Source: Schizochytrium sp. CCTCC M209059
Taxonomy: Eukaryota > Sar > Bigyra > Thraustochytrida > Thraustochytriidae
Direction: 5' to 3'
DNA length: 64,000 bases
Assembly (NCBI GenBank): GCA_000818945.1
Contig: KN805437.1
Span: forward strand, 94,775-158,774
The translations under genes and the position numbers were made by a program. Below, piece by piece: positions 1 to 10,030 of the stretch; position 1 is the stretch's first letter; every line of letters starts with the position of its first letter. The notes under the pieces were generated by a model. It did no database searches and was not told the origin of the DNA. It saw only the letters and a list, made by a program, of their open reading frames with translations.

Positions 1-1392
1 TCGGCGCACCTCCCGCTGCAGCACGGACACGTCCGAGCTCATGGTCGTGTTTGCCTTGACAACATTGCGAATGCGTTTGGCGCGTTGTCCGAATTGCAGC
101 GTCGAGAGTGTGTCCTGGAAATTGCTTGCGTCCGGGCTGATCGTCGCAATGATGGAGGTCCGCGTGTTGCCTCCGAGCGAGTCGCGTAGCAGGTAGGTGA
201 GCACGCTGTCGCGATGCGGAATGTGAAAGACGCGACCCTTACCCTGCTCCACGAGAGCAGAAATGACGTTGCCGAGCGCGGAAAGCGACTTGTTAATGTG
301 TTTCGCCTCATTCAACCGGCTACCCGAGCTCTTGGTCATGCGTTGGCGCTCGGAGCCCGCAAGATCCACCAAGTTGATGCGGGAATTGCGCGTGATCTCC
401 ATCGTCCCCGTGGCCTCATCGGCGAGGGACTTGATCTCGATCGACAGCGTGAAAATAGAGTGCGAGCGGCTCGACTCGCGATTCATTTTGGTAGCGCCAA
501 CGTGGCGGAGCTCGGTGCCACGCGCAATGAGGTCAAAGGCATCCTGAACGGACCCGAGGCTTTGTTCGACGGCGTTTTCCACAAAGACGCCCTTGCGCGT
601 GTCCTCGCGCACGGACTTGGACGGCAAGACGAACCCGGGCTGATTGCTTTTGGCGTGGGAGTCAAAGTCGAGGAGATCATAGACGTTTTCGTTGTAAATC
701 TCAAGGTACGAGCAGTGCACCACGACGGCCGTTCCTTCGGCCTTGAGCCGCTCAAGGTTGACAAAGCAGTATTCGAGCATGCGCGGAATGAGACCGCGGC
801 TGTTTTTCATGCCTTGCATCGTGAAGGTCTTGCCACTTCCTGTTTGCCCGTACGCAAAGATGGACGCGTTGTAGCCCTTGAGCGCGCTGTCGGCGATCGG
901 CCGGCCGGCGTCACGGAAAACGGCCTCTTGGTCTTCCTCGCCGTGGAAGACGCGGTCAAAGGTAAACATTTGCCCTCCGGCGCCCCCCACACGAATGCTG
1001 GCGCGTTTCAGCTTGCCGACGTTGCCGTCGACGCTGTCCATGTCGCTTTTGGACTCTGTTTCGTCGTCGTCTGGCCTCTCGAGGACCTCGACGCAATTGT
1101 CGCTCTCGTCTGAGGGGCGCACGCGCACCATGACGCGCACGCTCGGTCCTTCGCCGGGAGGCATTCTGCGTGCGCTGCCTACGGAGCTGACGCTGCTGCT
1201 CCTGCGCAGCGCTGCTGTGCGGTCGAGTTTCCAGGCACTGCTGAGGCCGGAGGGCGTCGACCCTTTCCCGGCGGACCGCGGGTTCCAGGTCTTGTACTTT
1301 TGCGGCGTTCTGTACTTGGTCGCGGACCGCGGGGGCGGCTTGGACGCCGAGGTCGTCGAGCTCATCGACCCGCGCGACGAGGGTCGCGGCAT
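1..1392 (-). CDS. Kinesin N-terminal motor protein (kinesin-12/KIF15-like), 3' end beyond window
   Basis: ATP-driven microtubule motor. Reading leftward from an ATG at 1392, 464 codons stay open to the window edge, so the neck, coiled coil and tail are missing. A basic, Ser/Thr-rich leader of about 85 residues precedes the motor core, which opens with VRVMVRVRPSDE. The P-loop GQTGSGKT is at about residues 182-189, switch I (NRESSRSHSIFTL) around 305-313 and switch II (LVDLAGSER) around 341-349. HIPHRDSVLTYLLRDSLGGN follows. All nucleotide-contact motifs look intact, so an active ATPase is expected. The INKSLSALGNVI helix and the extended leader resemble kinesin-12, but family placement from the motor alone is tentative. 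A second in-frame ATG at 1365 is an alternative start. The frame is open further upstream without an ATG, so an upstream exon cannot be excluded. Confidence 0.9.
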   Translation of the reverse strand, partial: MPRPSSRGSMSSTTSASKPPPRSATKYRTPQKYKTWNPRSAGKGSTPSGLSSAWKLDRTAALRRSSSVSSVGSARRMPPGEGPSVRVMVRVRPSDESDNCVEVLERPDDDETESKSDMDSVDGNVGKLKRASIRVGGAGGQMFTFDRVFHGEEDQEAVFRDAGRPIADSALKGYNASIFAYGQTGSGKTFTMQGMKNSRGLIPRMLEYCFVNLERLKAEGTAVVVHCSYLEIYNENVYDLLDFDSHAKSNQPGFVLPSKSVREDTRKGVFVENAVEQSLGSVQDAFDLIARGTELRHVGATKMNRESSRSHSIFTLSIEIKSLADEATGTMEITRNSRINLVDLAGSERQRMTKSSGSRLNEAKHINKSLSALGNVISALVEQGKGRVFHIPHRDSVLTYLLRDSLGGNTRTSIIATISPDASNFQDTLSTLQFGQRAKRIRNVVKANTTMSSDVSVLQREVRR

Positions 1393-1898
1393 CGTCTTGC
1401 ACTCGTAGCTGCCGGACGCGGCGCTGCTCCGGGCGCTGTCTCGCGCGGGACGGCATCCAACGTCAGCATTCGCGCTCCCTCCTCCGCCCGGCCTCCTCGA
1501 TCCGATCCACCGCGCGGGGCGCGTGGACACGCACGCCCCCGCCTCCGCGGCGCTCCACTTACCTCCCAGCTCGCTGCGCGAGCGGCGTCAGCGGCGGCCT
1601 CTCCATCGCCGCGCTCGCTCTCGCACGGGCGCGCCGCGGCCTCGCTTGGTTGCAGTTCTGGCGCAGGCAGCGCGGCGCCGCGGCCTGGGCTGGCTGGGAG
1701 GGACCAGCAGGGAGGGAGGGAGGACCAGCAAGCGAGGGAGGGGGGCTCGAATTCGATCGCCCCTCGCGCACGTTTCGCCGCGGGCCGAGCACCCGGCCCT
1801 CGCCGTCTTTCGAGTCTTTCGTTCGTTCGTTCTTTCGTTCTTTCGTTCTTTCTTTCTTTCTCTCGTTCGTTCGTTCGTTCGTTCCTGCCTGCTTGTTT

Positions 1899-1932
<34 letters not shown>

Positions 1933-3060
1933 CTGGCTGGCTAGCGAGGTGCGGCTGGAGATGGGGGAGGATGCGTGCGAGCGAGGAGAGAAAGAAAGAA
2001 GCCCGGAGCTTCCGGTCGGTGACGCGACCGCGGCGGCAGGCAGAAAGAACGCCAGCACGTAGGCTAGCGAACAAGTAAGGAGGCCGCCAACTCATTTCAT
2101 TTCATGTCAAGAGCGGCGCACGCGCTCCAGATGACGGTTACGTTTCAGGGGACACCCACTGGGAGTCGCTGCTGCAGGCGAGCGAGCGCTGTGCGTTCAG
2201 CCGCGGGCGAGCGAACCTTGGTTCTCGATTATGTCAGAGCAGTGGGTCAAAGGGCCGCCTCTTCGCTTCGGGAGTGGTTATTCCGTAGTCACCATGCGAG
2301 TGAGAAACGACAGTGGCGTTGAACGCGGTCAGAGGTTACATACTATACCACCACAAACGCGTCGCTTGGATGAAAGAGAGAAGGAAGGATTCTGCGGGTC
2401 AAGTGAGTTCTTCTTTGATTTTTTTTATTATAATGCAGAACGAGGATTCCTGTGACTTGAAGTTCGCTCGCATGTAGGCTCACATCACAGTCAGTCCCTT
2501 GAGAGAATCATTGAAAGTGTAGATTAGGGCGTAGTTGTTGACAAAATGGAAAGAGTGTACTCATCTGATTTACTATCACGCACGAGCAGCAAGAGACTTG
2601 ACATTATCGGCGGCGAATGTCGGACAGCGCTTTTGCTAATGCAACGTACACTCGTTCGCGCTACGCTGCTCCGAGCGTAGTACAACTTTGAGTGTGAAAA
2701 TGCTCAAAATAAGTTCGACTTTGAAGGCCATGGATGTGAGATTAGATGCCCAGCTATGGCCACCATCATGGTGAAAAAGTGAACCTGTCTTCACGTCTCG
2801 CGCGTGCTAAAACCTGTTCATGGGTCTCATCTACATGCTCGCTGTCGCTCATTTTCCCTTGCTTCTTTCCCGAGATTGGCTTCTCTCGACCTGACCGACC
2901 TTGAGTGATCGTAGATCATGCTCTTTCCTCTCCTTTTTAAAAAACAAAACAAATAAATTCCTAATCCTGATCTCGCGCCTGATCTATCTTTCTTTGTTGT
3001 ATCAAGCTTGTTTTCACATCAAGCAAACTTGCAAAACTCAGTTGATACCGCGCAGTCGCA
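1393..3060. other. Divergent intergenic region, kinesin / TRAPPC10
   Basis: About 1.7 kb between two divergently oriented genes, presumably holding both promoters. It contains the tetranucleotide tract at 1810-1944. Open frames here are GC-rich or repeat-driven and match no family I recognise. The part nearest TRAPPC10 (2400-3060) is clearly more AT-rich than the coding regions. Confidence 0.6.
1810..1944. repeat. Compound tetranucleotide microsatellite, (TTCG/TTTC)n then (CTGG)n
   Basis: Interleaved TTCG and TTTC units run from about 1810 to 1885, followed by CTGG/GGCT units from about 1900 to 1944. The tract starts roughly 420 bases upstream of the kinesin ATG. Its translation gives repetitive Ser/Phe/Arg or Leu/Ala/Gly peptides in several frames, so these frames are not genes. 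Confidence 0.9.
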
Positions 3061-6000
3061 ATGGTGGATGCTCGCGAGGCGCGTGCAGAGGCGCAGAGCG
3101 GTGCTGCCGCTCTCTTTGCCTTGCACGGAGCCCTTGGCACAGAGACGTGCGAAGCATGGCCACCCTCGCGGAGCGACTCCAACAAAGCCGCCGACGCCGA
3201 TGCCGTCGCGTCGTCCGAGGACGACGAGGAGCCCGAAAAATGCGGCGTGCGCAGATGGGCGCAGGCCATGAAAAGTAGAAACGTCTATGTCATCCCCAAC
3301 GCGCTCTCCGGGGTCGCCCGCGCATCCATTTGTGTTCACGACCCCGACAATCTTTGGGAAACGATTGAAGCCGAGTTTATGCGCCGCTTTAAAGCTGTAG
3401 AGTACCCGTGGGGAGGGAGAACTCTGCGCAACATTCAAGTGGAAATCATAGATCCACAGCACCGGTATCTTACATACCATGCCTCGTCCCCTCTCGACGC
3501 GTACAAGATCCCATATCTGCATCTCTACGTGCTCACCTGCAATAACCTTGACGAGTACAAGGCGGCAATCCGTCAGCGCCTGCTCGCCTGGAAAGACGAA
3601 CTACGACACGTCTCCAATGGAATTTCCAAAACCGAGTTTCTCGTCATTTTTGTGCCTCAACTCCACCGCGTCGCAGATGTTGACAAGGCCACTGTCGCTG
3701 CCAAACGTGTTTTTGAGCGCGTTCGTCTCGACATCAACGAAGGAGGTAAGGAGGAACGCTGTGCGCGCATCTCCGTGTTCCAAAACGAATTTATCAGTGG
3801 TGCCACAGCCGCAAACACCAGTGAAAAAGGATCCAATGGCGGACAAGCGAGCAGCAAGGGTGGTGGCACCGGACCTGAGCAAGGCAGCGAGGGCCAGGGC
3901 GCGACCGCAATGGCCGCCACCGGAGACGGCGAGTGGACAGAACTAATGGGCCTCATCTTTCGTTATCTTTCAAGCGCATTTGAGCTGCGCTGTCGCAAAT
4001 TCGAGGACCAGGTCCTCAAATTAGAAGGTCAGGTCGATGCTCCCGGGTGGAACTACTGCACCTACCTCATTGTCAAAGGGAATCTTGCCTTTACATGGCT
4101 TCAAATTGGACAAAACTATGATGCCCTGCGCGTGCTCGATAGTATGTCCATGCAATTCGACAACATTATTGAAGGTGATCTGGAGCCCAAGAGAGCAACC
4201 AATAACCTTCACATTGACCTCTATCGCACCCAGATGCTTCGCCTTTTGCTCTTTGGTCGACATGTCGGGGCACCTGCACCACTTCAGGAAAATCCTCATC
4301 CTGCGCAAACGGCACGACCTTCGGGCGCTTCAGCGTCGAGCACGGAGGCAAGTGCGATCACGCCTCAGGAAACAGATCAGCCGTTAGGGCCAGACGGCGC
4401 AACACAGCTCATGGGACAGAGCAAGGTTGTAGCCGCGCGCCTGGCGCGCCGCCTTGTCGTCTCGCTTTGTTTTGGATCTAACGGCGCGGCCCGGATTGAA
4501 AGCCGCAAGCGCCGCGCCGATTCACTCGCGGAACGATCCGTCTACAAGGGAACGCCCGTCTCGGCGGTCGACAAAAAGCATCTCGAACAAAAGGGCGGCG
4601 CTAGCATCGAGAGTACCACACCGTTCACACCCGAAAGCGCGCCGCCAAAGTTGAGCTCTGCGCCTGCTAGTGCAAAGACGATGTTTTCAGATGATTTCGA
4701 TCAGGACGATGATGAATTTGTCTCGGACCCCTCTGTCTCGGGTCAGTCTGCCCCTCGCGATACGCGCAGCAGACGCGCTCACTTGCCACCTATTCCGTGC
4801 ATTCTACTTGACGCACATCGCAAGCCGTACCGCGAGCATATCTACAAGAGCGCAGTGTCAATTTTGGAAATCCGACTCTACCTTTTCATGCGATCGACGC
4901 TCTTACTCTTTGCTGTGAACCGTCCCGACGAGGCACTGCGACGCGGCCTTCACTTTGTATCGACCTTTGCGCGCGACCTCTTGCATGCCTGCGATAAATG
5001 GGATCGCGACTCGGACTCCTCAGCCGAGGGCGCGCAGCCGGACCGGAGCGCGGGGCGCATCATCGCCTTTTGCTGGACAATTACTGCATGCCTCGAACTC
5101 GTGTCCGCTGGACATGCGGCGCGCGCCGGCGTCGCAGGAGAACCTGACATGGGACCCGAAGTCTTTTTGTATCAGAGCGAGCTCGTTGCATTTGCGCAAT
5201 CCAGCTTCGAGCACCTCGTTGCCGAAGTGCGCGGCGCGTCAAAGGATCCCTCGACTGCGAACTTTGAAAACAGCGCCCTCCCACAACGCGTATGGTCGTC
5301 TCTCAAATGGATTCAGCGATTACCTGGCTTCTTGTCCACAGTGACGGCGTCCTCTGCTGCAACCACGCTTCCCGACGCAAGTCTCGCCGCATGGCTTCCT
5401 GCGGGGCTTCTCTACGCGCTTACAAAGCAACCTATTGGAGTGGAGTTCTACGCTCACCTCATGTCGTGTCGTGCGGCGTACCAGAGGCTTGCGCGGCGCC
5501 ATCGTTGTGCCTTTCGAATTCATTTGCGTTCCGCCGCGCTGTGGATCTCGCTGGGTCGGCTTCACGACGCGCAGCAGGTTGTTTACGAGATCGAGGACAC
5601 CGAAGAGCAGGTTGGGATGATTCGCCCATGGCCAGTGCTGCGTGCCGAGCATGGTATACTGTCTGCGCACGTACAAAATGCGCGCCGCGACGCCGAGGCC
5701 ACAGTCAAGTATGCCTTGCGGGTTCTTTCCATGTTTGATGCTCGTCAGGCCCAGCGCAAGGCTGCGCTCGAGCTTGCTCTCACGGGAGCAGGCCGCCTCG
5801 AGCGAGAGCTGCGCGTCCCAGGTCTTCGCTACAACCTGCTTGCGTGGCATGTGCGGCGGCCTGAAATGGACGAAGGCCCACTCTTATCACCCTCGTCCAA
5901 AAGGCCGCTCACCCCGCGCGGCTCGCGACAGAACACTCTTCTTTCGCAGCGATGCGGAGAAGTTCTCAATCTCGAGCTGCGCGTCGACAGTGCCTTTCCC

Positions 6001-8142
6001 AGCACCATGCACTTTTCACGCATCTATCTACGCATCAAGCGCTTGCCGCCGCGATCTTCGCTGCGTGTACAGATTGCACGAGGAAACCCCATTGATGTGC
6101 ATAATATGGTGCGTTATCGTTCATCTGAAGCTGCCGGTCTGCCGAGCCCACAAGACAACAATCTTCCCAAAAGGAGAAACTCGGCAGCGCCCATACAGGA
6201 TGGTGTCGAATCCGTCTCCGACTCGGACGCCACAGCGTCGCCTGATACCGAATTCAATACAGAGGAGGAAGATGGCGGATCCGAGGACGAGGACGAAGGC
6301 GAAGCTGGTCTGTGGTTCTCGCACGAAGATGAGAGTCTCATTCGCCCATCTGTTGCATTCGAGGGTGAAAACTCTGCCACCATGGACGAGGCTCTCAAGT
6401 TCGAGTCCTTCAAGCCGATACGCGTTGACGCAGCGGCCCTCCGCCGCGTGAGTATCAGCAGTCGCATGAGTAACTTTGACTCGACCCCGTCTGGGGGCTG
6501 GAAGAAGAATCAACGTCGCGTACACTATTTTGACGCCACTGACGTCGAGATCAAGCCGGGACAGCAAGACGTTGCGCTTGTGGCGCCAGCAGTTGATGCC
6601 GAAGGACGAATTCTGACACCGGGGACGTACGAGGTGGACCGCGTCGTCTTCCAGCGGGATAAACTGCGGATGGTGTTTCCCCTTGACCCGAGTTCTTTCA
6701 ACCTCTCAGGCTTGCCGAGTGCATCCTTTCAGGAAACGACACGCATCGAGCTCCAGCGAATGCCGTCGCTGTTTTTGGTTGAGGTTGTGCAACCCATTGG
6801 CGGCTTCGTCTCACTGGACGGCGTGCCTGACAAACCTGTCGAGGTCGAATTGCGGTTACGCAAATCTGACTTTGTGCGATACCCTCGTCTCGCCGGCGTG
6901 CGGGCGAAACTTGACTTTGGGAGCAACAACGCCGCGAGTTTGCCATTGCGACTCACTTCGCAGGCGAAAGAAAACAAAGGCACTGCTGCAGAGAGCGAGG
7001 TTGTCGACTTTGGTGCTGACGAGCTTGGATCCAAGGGTGAAGCTGGCGCGGGGGGTTACGTGACGAGAACTATCAAGTTCTCTGTTTGCGTTGCGTCGAA
7101 ACACTCGAAAGAAGTTGATTGCTTGCTGCAACCGAACCGTGCCGACGTGCAAATCCTTCGCCGCAAAGGGCTTAGGCAAAACGATTCATCGCTCATTGCC
7201 TCGTGGGATCTCAAGGTCGACCTCAAGGCGCGGCTCGATCAAGTCGACGCGCGGGGCGAGCATCACGAGGTTGCCCTGGACCAGATAGAGACGGTCTCGC
7301 TACGCTATGGTGCACCGTTCGAGATTTCTCAATGCGTTCGCTTTCGTGCGGGCCGAATTTGGTTCCAGCTCACCCTGCGCAACAATCTACCTTATGCTGC
7401 AATGTTGGACAACGCAAAGCTCACGCTTGCGGAAGAAGCTGACCAGCCCTCTCTCGAGCGCGTGAGCGCGCGTGATGCGCCGGATGTGATTGCAGCAGGA
7501 CACGAGGCCCATCTTACCTTTAGTGCAAAGCCCCTTCCTCAAATGGAGCCGTCGGCAATCCACCGACTCTGCTTCTCGACGCACTACAGTCCAGCCGAGG
7601 ACGCAACGACGGACAGTGGAGGCATCTTCACGCGGACTGTGGCGCTTCGTCAAGAGCTGGATCGCCGCTGCCTCTCCGTCAAGTCAACATGCACCAACAC
7701 CGACACTGTGCACCTCGGTTCGACGGCAACCTTTGTGTACAAGCTAGGCCGGCCGCAGGCTGACAAGACTGTCCGTGTCGAGAGCATGTTTGCAGAGTCT
7801 ACTGACCTCATCAATGTTTCGACGAGTCCCCTGCGCAATCGGCATGCCTCGCGCCGCCTGCGGAGACCGGGTTCTGCGTCGCCTTCAGACCCTGCTACCG
7901 GAGATGATGCAGCATCATCAGATTCACTGGTTGTTGAGTTCTTGCTCGCATTTGATCCGACCAAGTGGATGTTAGTGGGCACAGAGCGAGGGCACATTGA
8001 CCTCGAGTCCGGGGACACGGTCATGTGCGAATTCATTCCGTTGCAAGCGGGCGAGCTTGCCTTTCCTGTGCTAGAAATTCTCAATTTCGAGTCGGCAGAG
8101 GGCGGCCCGCGGTCTTTTGTTCGCGTTTCAGACGCTACATAA
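3061..8142 (+). CDS. TRAPPC10: TRAPP-II complex subunit TRAPPC10 (Trs130)
   Basis: Subunit of the TRAPP-II tether and Rab GEF acting at the late Golgi and in endosome recycling (family knowledge). The 1693-residue frame is uninterrupted, with an ATG in good context (GCAATGG). Recognisable family signatures are the N-terminal block PYLHLYVLTCNNLDEYKAAI near residue 155, followed by TEFLVIFVPQ, a long alpha-solenoid middle, and beta-rich C-terminal domains ending in ERGHIDLESGDTVMCEFIPL, typical of the TRAPPC10 C-terminal domain. Disordered, low-complexity insertions occur near residues 240-280, 405-450, 480-580 and 1020-1100, the last two very acidic. Length is greater than the usual 1200-1300 residues because of these insertions. 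No in-frame break was seen. The next gene lies tail-to-tail 58 bases away. Confidence 0.93.
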   Translation: MVDAREARAEAQSGAAALFALHGALGTETCEAWPPSRSDSNKAADADAVASSEDDEEPEKCGVRRWAQAMKSRNVYVIPNALSGVARASICVHDPDNLWETIEAEFMRRFKAVEYPWGGRTLRNIQVEIIDPQHRYLTYHASSPLDAYKIPYLHLYVLTCNNLDEYKAAIRQRLLAWKDELRHVSNGISKTEFLVIFVPQLHRVADVDKATVAAKRVFERVRLDINEGGKEERCARISVFQNEFISGATAANTSEKGSNGGQASSKGGGTGPEQGSEGQGATAMAATGDGEWTELMGLIFRYLSSAFELRCRKFEDQVLKLEGQVDAPGWNYCTYLIVKGNLAFTWLQIGQNYDALRVLDSMSMQFDNIIEGDLEPKRATNNLHIDLYRTQMLRLLLFGRHVGAPAPLQENPHPAQTARPSGASASSTEASAITPQETDQPLGPDGATQLMGQSKVVAARLARRLVVSLCFGSNGAARIESRKRRADSLAERSVYKGTPVSAVDKKHLEQKGGASIESTTPFTPESAPPKLSSAPASAKTMFSDDFDQDDDEFVSDPSVSGQSAPRDTRSRRAHLPPIPCILLDAHRKPYREHIYKSAVSILEIRLYLFMRSTLLLFAVNRPDEALRRGLHFVSTFARDLLHACDKWDRDSDSSAEGAQPDRSAGRIIAFCWTITACLELVSAGHAARAGVAGEPDMGPEVFLYQSELVAFAQSSFEHLVAEVRGASKDPSTANFENSALPQRVWSSLKWIQRLPGFLSTVTASSAATTLPDASLAAWLPAGLLYALTKQPIGVEFYAHLMSCRAAYQRLARRHRCAFRIHLRSAALWISLGRLHDAQQVVYEIEDTEEQVGMIRPWPVLRAEHGILSAHVQNARRDAEATVKYALRVLSMFDARQAQRKAALELALTGAGRLERELRVPGLRYNLLAWHVRRPEMDEGPLLSPSSKRPLTPRGSRQNTLLSQRCGEVLNLELRVDSAFPSTMHFSRIYLRIKRLPPRSSLRVQIARGNPIDVHNMVRYRSSEAAGLPSPQDNNLPKRRNSAAPIQDGVESVSDSDATASPDTEFNTEEEDGGSEDEDEGEAGLWFSHEDESLIRPSVAFEGENSATMDEALKFESFKPIRVDAAALRRVSISSRMSNFDSTPSGGWKKNQRRVHYFDATDVEIKPGQQDVALVAPAVDAEGRILTPGTYEVDRVVFQRDKLRMVFPLDPSSFNLSGLPSASFQETTRIELQRMPSLFLVEVVQPIGGFVSLDGVPDKPVEVELRLRKSDFVRYPRLAGVRAKLDFGSNNAASLPLRLTSQAKENKGTAAESEVVDFGADELGSKGEAGAGGYVTRTIKFSVCVASKHSKEVDCLLQPNRADVQILRRKGLRQNDSSLIASWDLKVDLKARLDQVDARGEHHEVALDQIETVSLRYGAPFEISQCVRFRAGRIWFQLTLRNNLPYAAMLDNAKLTLAEEADQPSLERVSARDAPDVIAAGHEAHLTFSAKPLPQMEPSAIHRLCFSTHYSPAEDATTDSGGIFTRTVALRQELDRRCLSVKSTCTNTDTVHLGSTATFVYKLGRPQADKTVRVESMFAESTDLINVSTSPLRNRHASRRLRRPGSASPSDPATGDDAASSDSLVVEFLLAFDPTKWMLVGTERGHIDLESGDTVMCEFIPLQAGELAFPVLEILNFESAEGGPRSFVRVSDAT

Positions 8143-8200
8143 TAGGTTTCGCAAGATGGAGAGCAAGGAACAACTCTAAAAAGGGCAGTAACATTTCACT

Positions 8201-8806
8201 TTATCCTTGCTTCGACGCCTCAGCCTCCTTCTTCTTGGCAGCTGCCAAGGCTGCGCGCTCGATGAGCCACGAGGAGCTCTGCACGCGGGCGCCCAGGGGC
8301 ATGACGACCTCGATGTTAACTGCGTTCAATTTGATTCGATTCGATTCGATTCGGCATATTGTTAGTGGACAGACAAATTCGTGATGAGAGACGCGTGTAA
8401 AAGAAAATAAAGCCTTTGCCACATCTTTCGAAAACGGTGAGAAATCAAACTTACGACGGCGGCATGCCTCGCGCTCTTCCTTCATGTAGTCGGGGCCTTC
8501 GTCAAGGCCAATGGCAAATACATCGGGGGAGATGGCCTCAATGCCCTTGACCACGGTCGAGTCCGCATCCGGCGCCTCCATTGCGGCATCAACGCAGCGG
8601 AGTGCGCGGACCATCTTGACACGCTCGGCGGCAGGCATAAAGGCCTTGCCCTTCTTCTCTGCAGCCTGTGAGTCACTGTTGACAATCACCCAGAGGGTGC
8701 CTTCGCCGTCACCCTCGTTGGCGAGAGCCTTGGCCTTCTTCAGGTAATCAATGTGACCATGGTGGAGCGGGTCAAAGAACCCAGAAACCGCGACAACCCT
8801 GCCCAT
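8201..8806 (-). CDS. Cytidylyltransferase-like (HxGH) nucleotidyltransferase, two exons
   Basis: Small nucleotidyltransferase fold protein. It opens VAVSGFFDPLHHGHIDYLKKAK, where HHGH is the HxGH nucleotide-binding motif of the cytidylyltransferase-like family (glycerol-3-phosphate cytidylyltransferase, RfaE C-domain and relatives); the substrate cannot be told from sequence. I infer exon 1 as 8806-8455 and exon 2 as 8319-8201. The intron begins GTAAGT and ends ACGCAG, and splicing joins EACRR to LNIEVVMPLG, giving 156 residues. The intron is 135 bases, a multiple of three, and has no in-frame stop, so the unspliced message would still encode a 201-residue protein. The C-terminal SSSWLIERAALAAAK follows the usual family pattern. 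It is convergent with TRAPPC10. Confidence 0.82.
   Translation of the reverse strand: MGRVVAVSGFFDPLHHGHIDYLKKAKALANEGDGEGTLWVIVNSDSQAAEKKGKAFMPAAERVKMVRALRCVDAAMEAPDADSTVVKGIEAISPDVFAIGLDEGPDYMKEEREACRRRKFDFSPFSKDVAKALFSFTRVSHHEFVCPLTICRIESNRIKLNAVNIEVVMPLGARVQSSSWLIERAALAAAKKKEAEASKQG
8320..8454 (-). other. Predicted GT-AG intron, frame-neutral (135 nt)
   Basis: Donor GTAAGT at 8454-8449 and acceptor ending CAG at 8320, read on the minus strand. It contains a pure ATTCG/GATTC pentanucleotide run at 8331-8352. It interrupts the reading frame after one base of a codon. The removed peptide has no counterpart in the family, which supports splicing. Confidence 0.75.
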
Positions 8807-10030
8807 GTTTTCCTTTTTCGAATATCAACTACTGCGTCTTTTGTCTTTGCGTGTTTCTAGAAAAGCAGAGGCACCTTTGATGTTAGACTGCGTATTCGTG
8901 CAAGAAAACAACGAAACCAGGATCAGCTCTCTCAGTTCACAAGATCCGAGCATCACTCCTCGCCCGTTCCCACGCCAAAGCGCGCAAGACTTTCGCGCAA
9001 GTCTCCATGCCTCGCCTCCTGCGACACATGCCATCTTACTCTCCCCCACGGTGCAGCGCTGCGTGCGTGCGGCCGCCTTCGCCGCCGGTCTCGAGCACGG
9101 TTTCCTTCTTTCCTTCTGCTCCCCCACGGAGCCGACAGCGGTGCCGCTGTCCATCATGTACGTAAATCCCGCGCACCCGGTCGTCCGAACTGTCACCGCG
9201 CGAGGTGCGTCAGACGCACCGCGATGCGACGCAGTGCAGCGGTGGGTATGGCGCTTTCTGCCGGCCCGCGCGGACCCGGTCGAGCTCGCCCCGCGCGGGC
9301 TCTCACCTGCGTCGCGTTGCGTCGCGCAAGCGCACTAACCTACCTTGGATTCGAGGACTGCCGCGCCGCGTACCACCTGGCTGCCAGGTGGGCGGGTGCT
9401 CGCACTGCGCGTTGTCCGGCCAATCTCCACTTGCGCTCTGCCATTGTGCACTTGCGCTCTGCTATTGTGTACTTGCCACGCGCGCGAGCACGTGTGCGCA
9501 TCTGCATCTTCGACACTTCGTTTCCTCTTCTGGAGCATTTGGAAAGATTGGAAGCTAAGTGCGCCGCGCCGCGGCGTGCAACGGCAACATAGGTGGGGCA
9601 CAACAGCGCTCTCAGGTGTTGGTTGTTGTCAGCTATGAAGGAAGGAAAGGGAAAGGGTTTCCGCGGGGAATGGAGGGAGAGAGGGATGGAAAGGAAAAGG
9701 GAGAAGAGGACACACACACAGAGAGAGAGCACAGCGTGTTGAAGAAACATCGGAGAGACAAAGGACGATCAAAGCATAGGGAAAGAAAGACGCAACATCG
9801 GGCGGGGCTGAGCAGTCTTTAGGAGCCCTGGCAACAGCAAAAGAAGTGTAATCCCTTCAGAAAGGCGGGCAAGCAGAGTCGGATGGCATCGTCCGAACTG
9901 AGCTAACCCGCTTCGTCCAACCTCACTTGAAACCACTTCGCCTAACCTGACTTGGACAGGTTCTACCATTCATTGGAAATCTCAGAACCTGGCAAGCGCG
10001 GCGACTTATCGCACATAAAGTTCGCAGCGA
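8807..10030. other. Divergent intergenic region with short tandem repeats
   Basis: About 1.2 kb between the cytidylyltransferase-like gene and the secreted vWFA gene. A 21-bp unit (ACTTGCGCTCTGCCATTGTG core) is repeated about 2.3 times at 9429-9476. The stretch 9640-9735 is purine-rich (GGAAAG/GAGAGA). A 19-bp unit is repeated with 16/19 identity at 9911-9929 and 9936-9954, just upstream of the vWFA gene. No coding frame here looks real. Confidence 0.6.

Noticed and set aside
1300..2095. Overlapping open frames of 140-214 residues on both strands
   Set aside because: Driven by TTCG/TTTC and CTGG microsatellites and by GC-rich leader sequence; antisense or upstream to kinesin.
8805..9750. Open frames of 120-177 residues on both strands beside the cytidylyltransferase gene
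   Set aside because: Low-quality composition, overlap each other and a probable divergent promoter; no family match.
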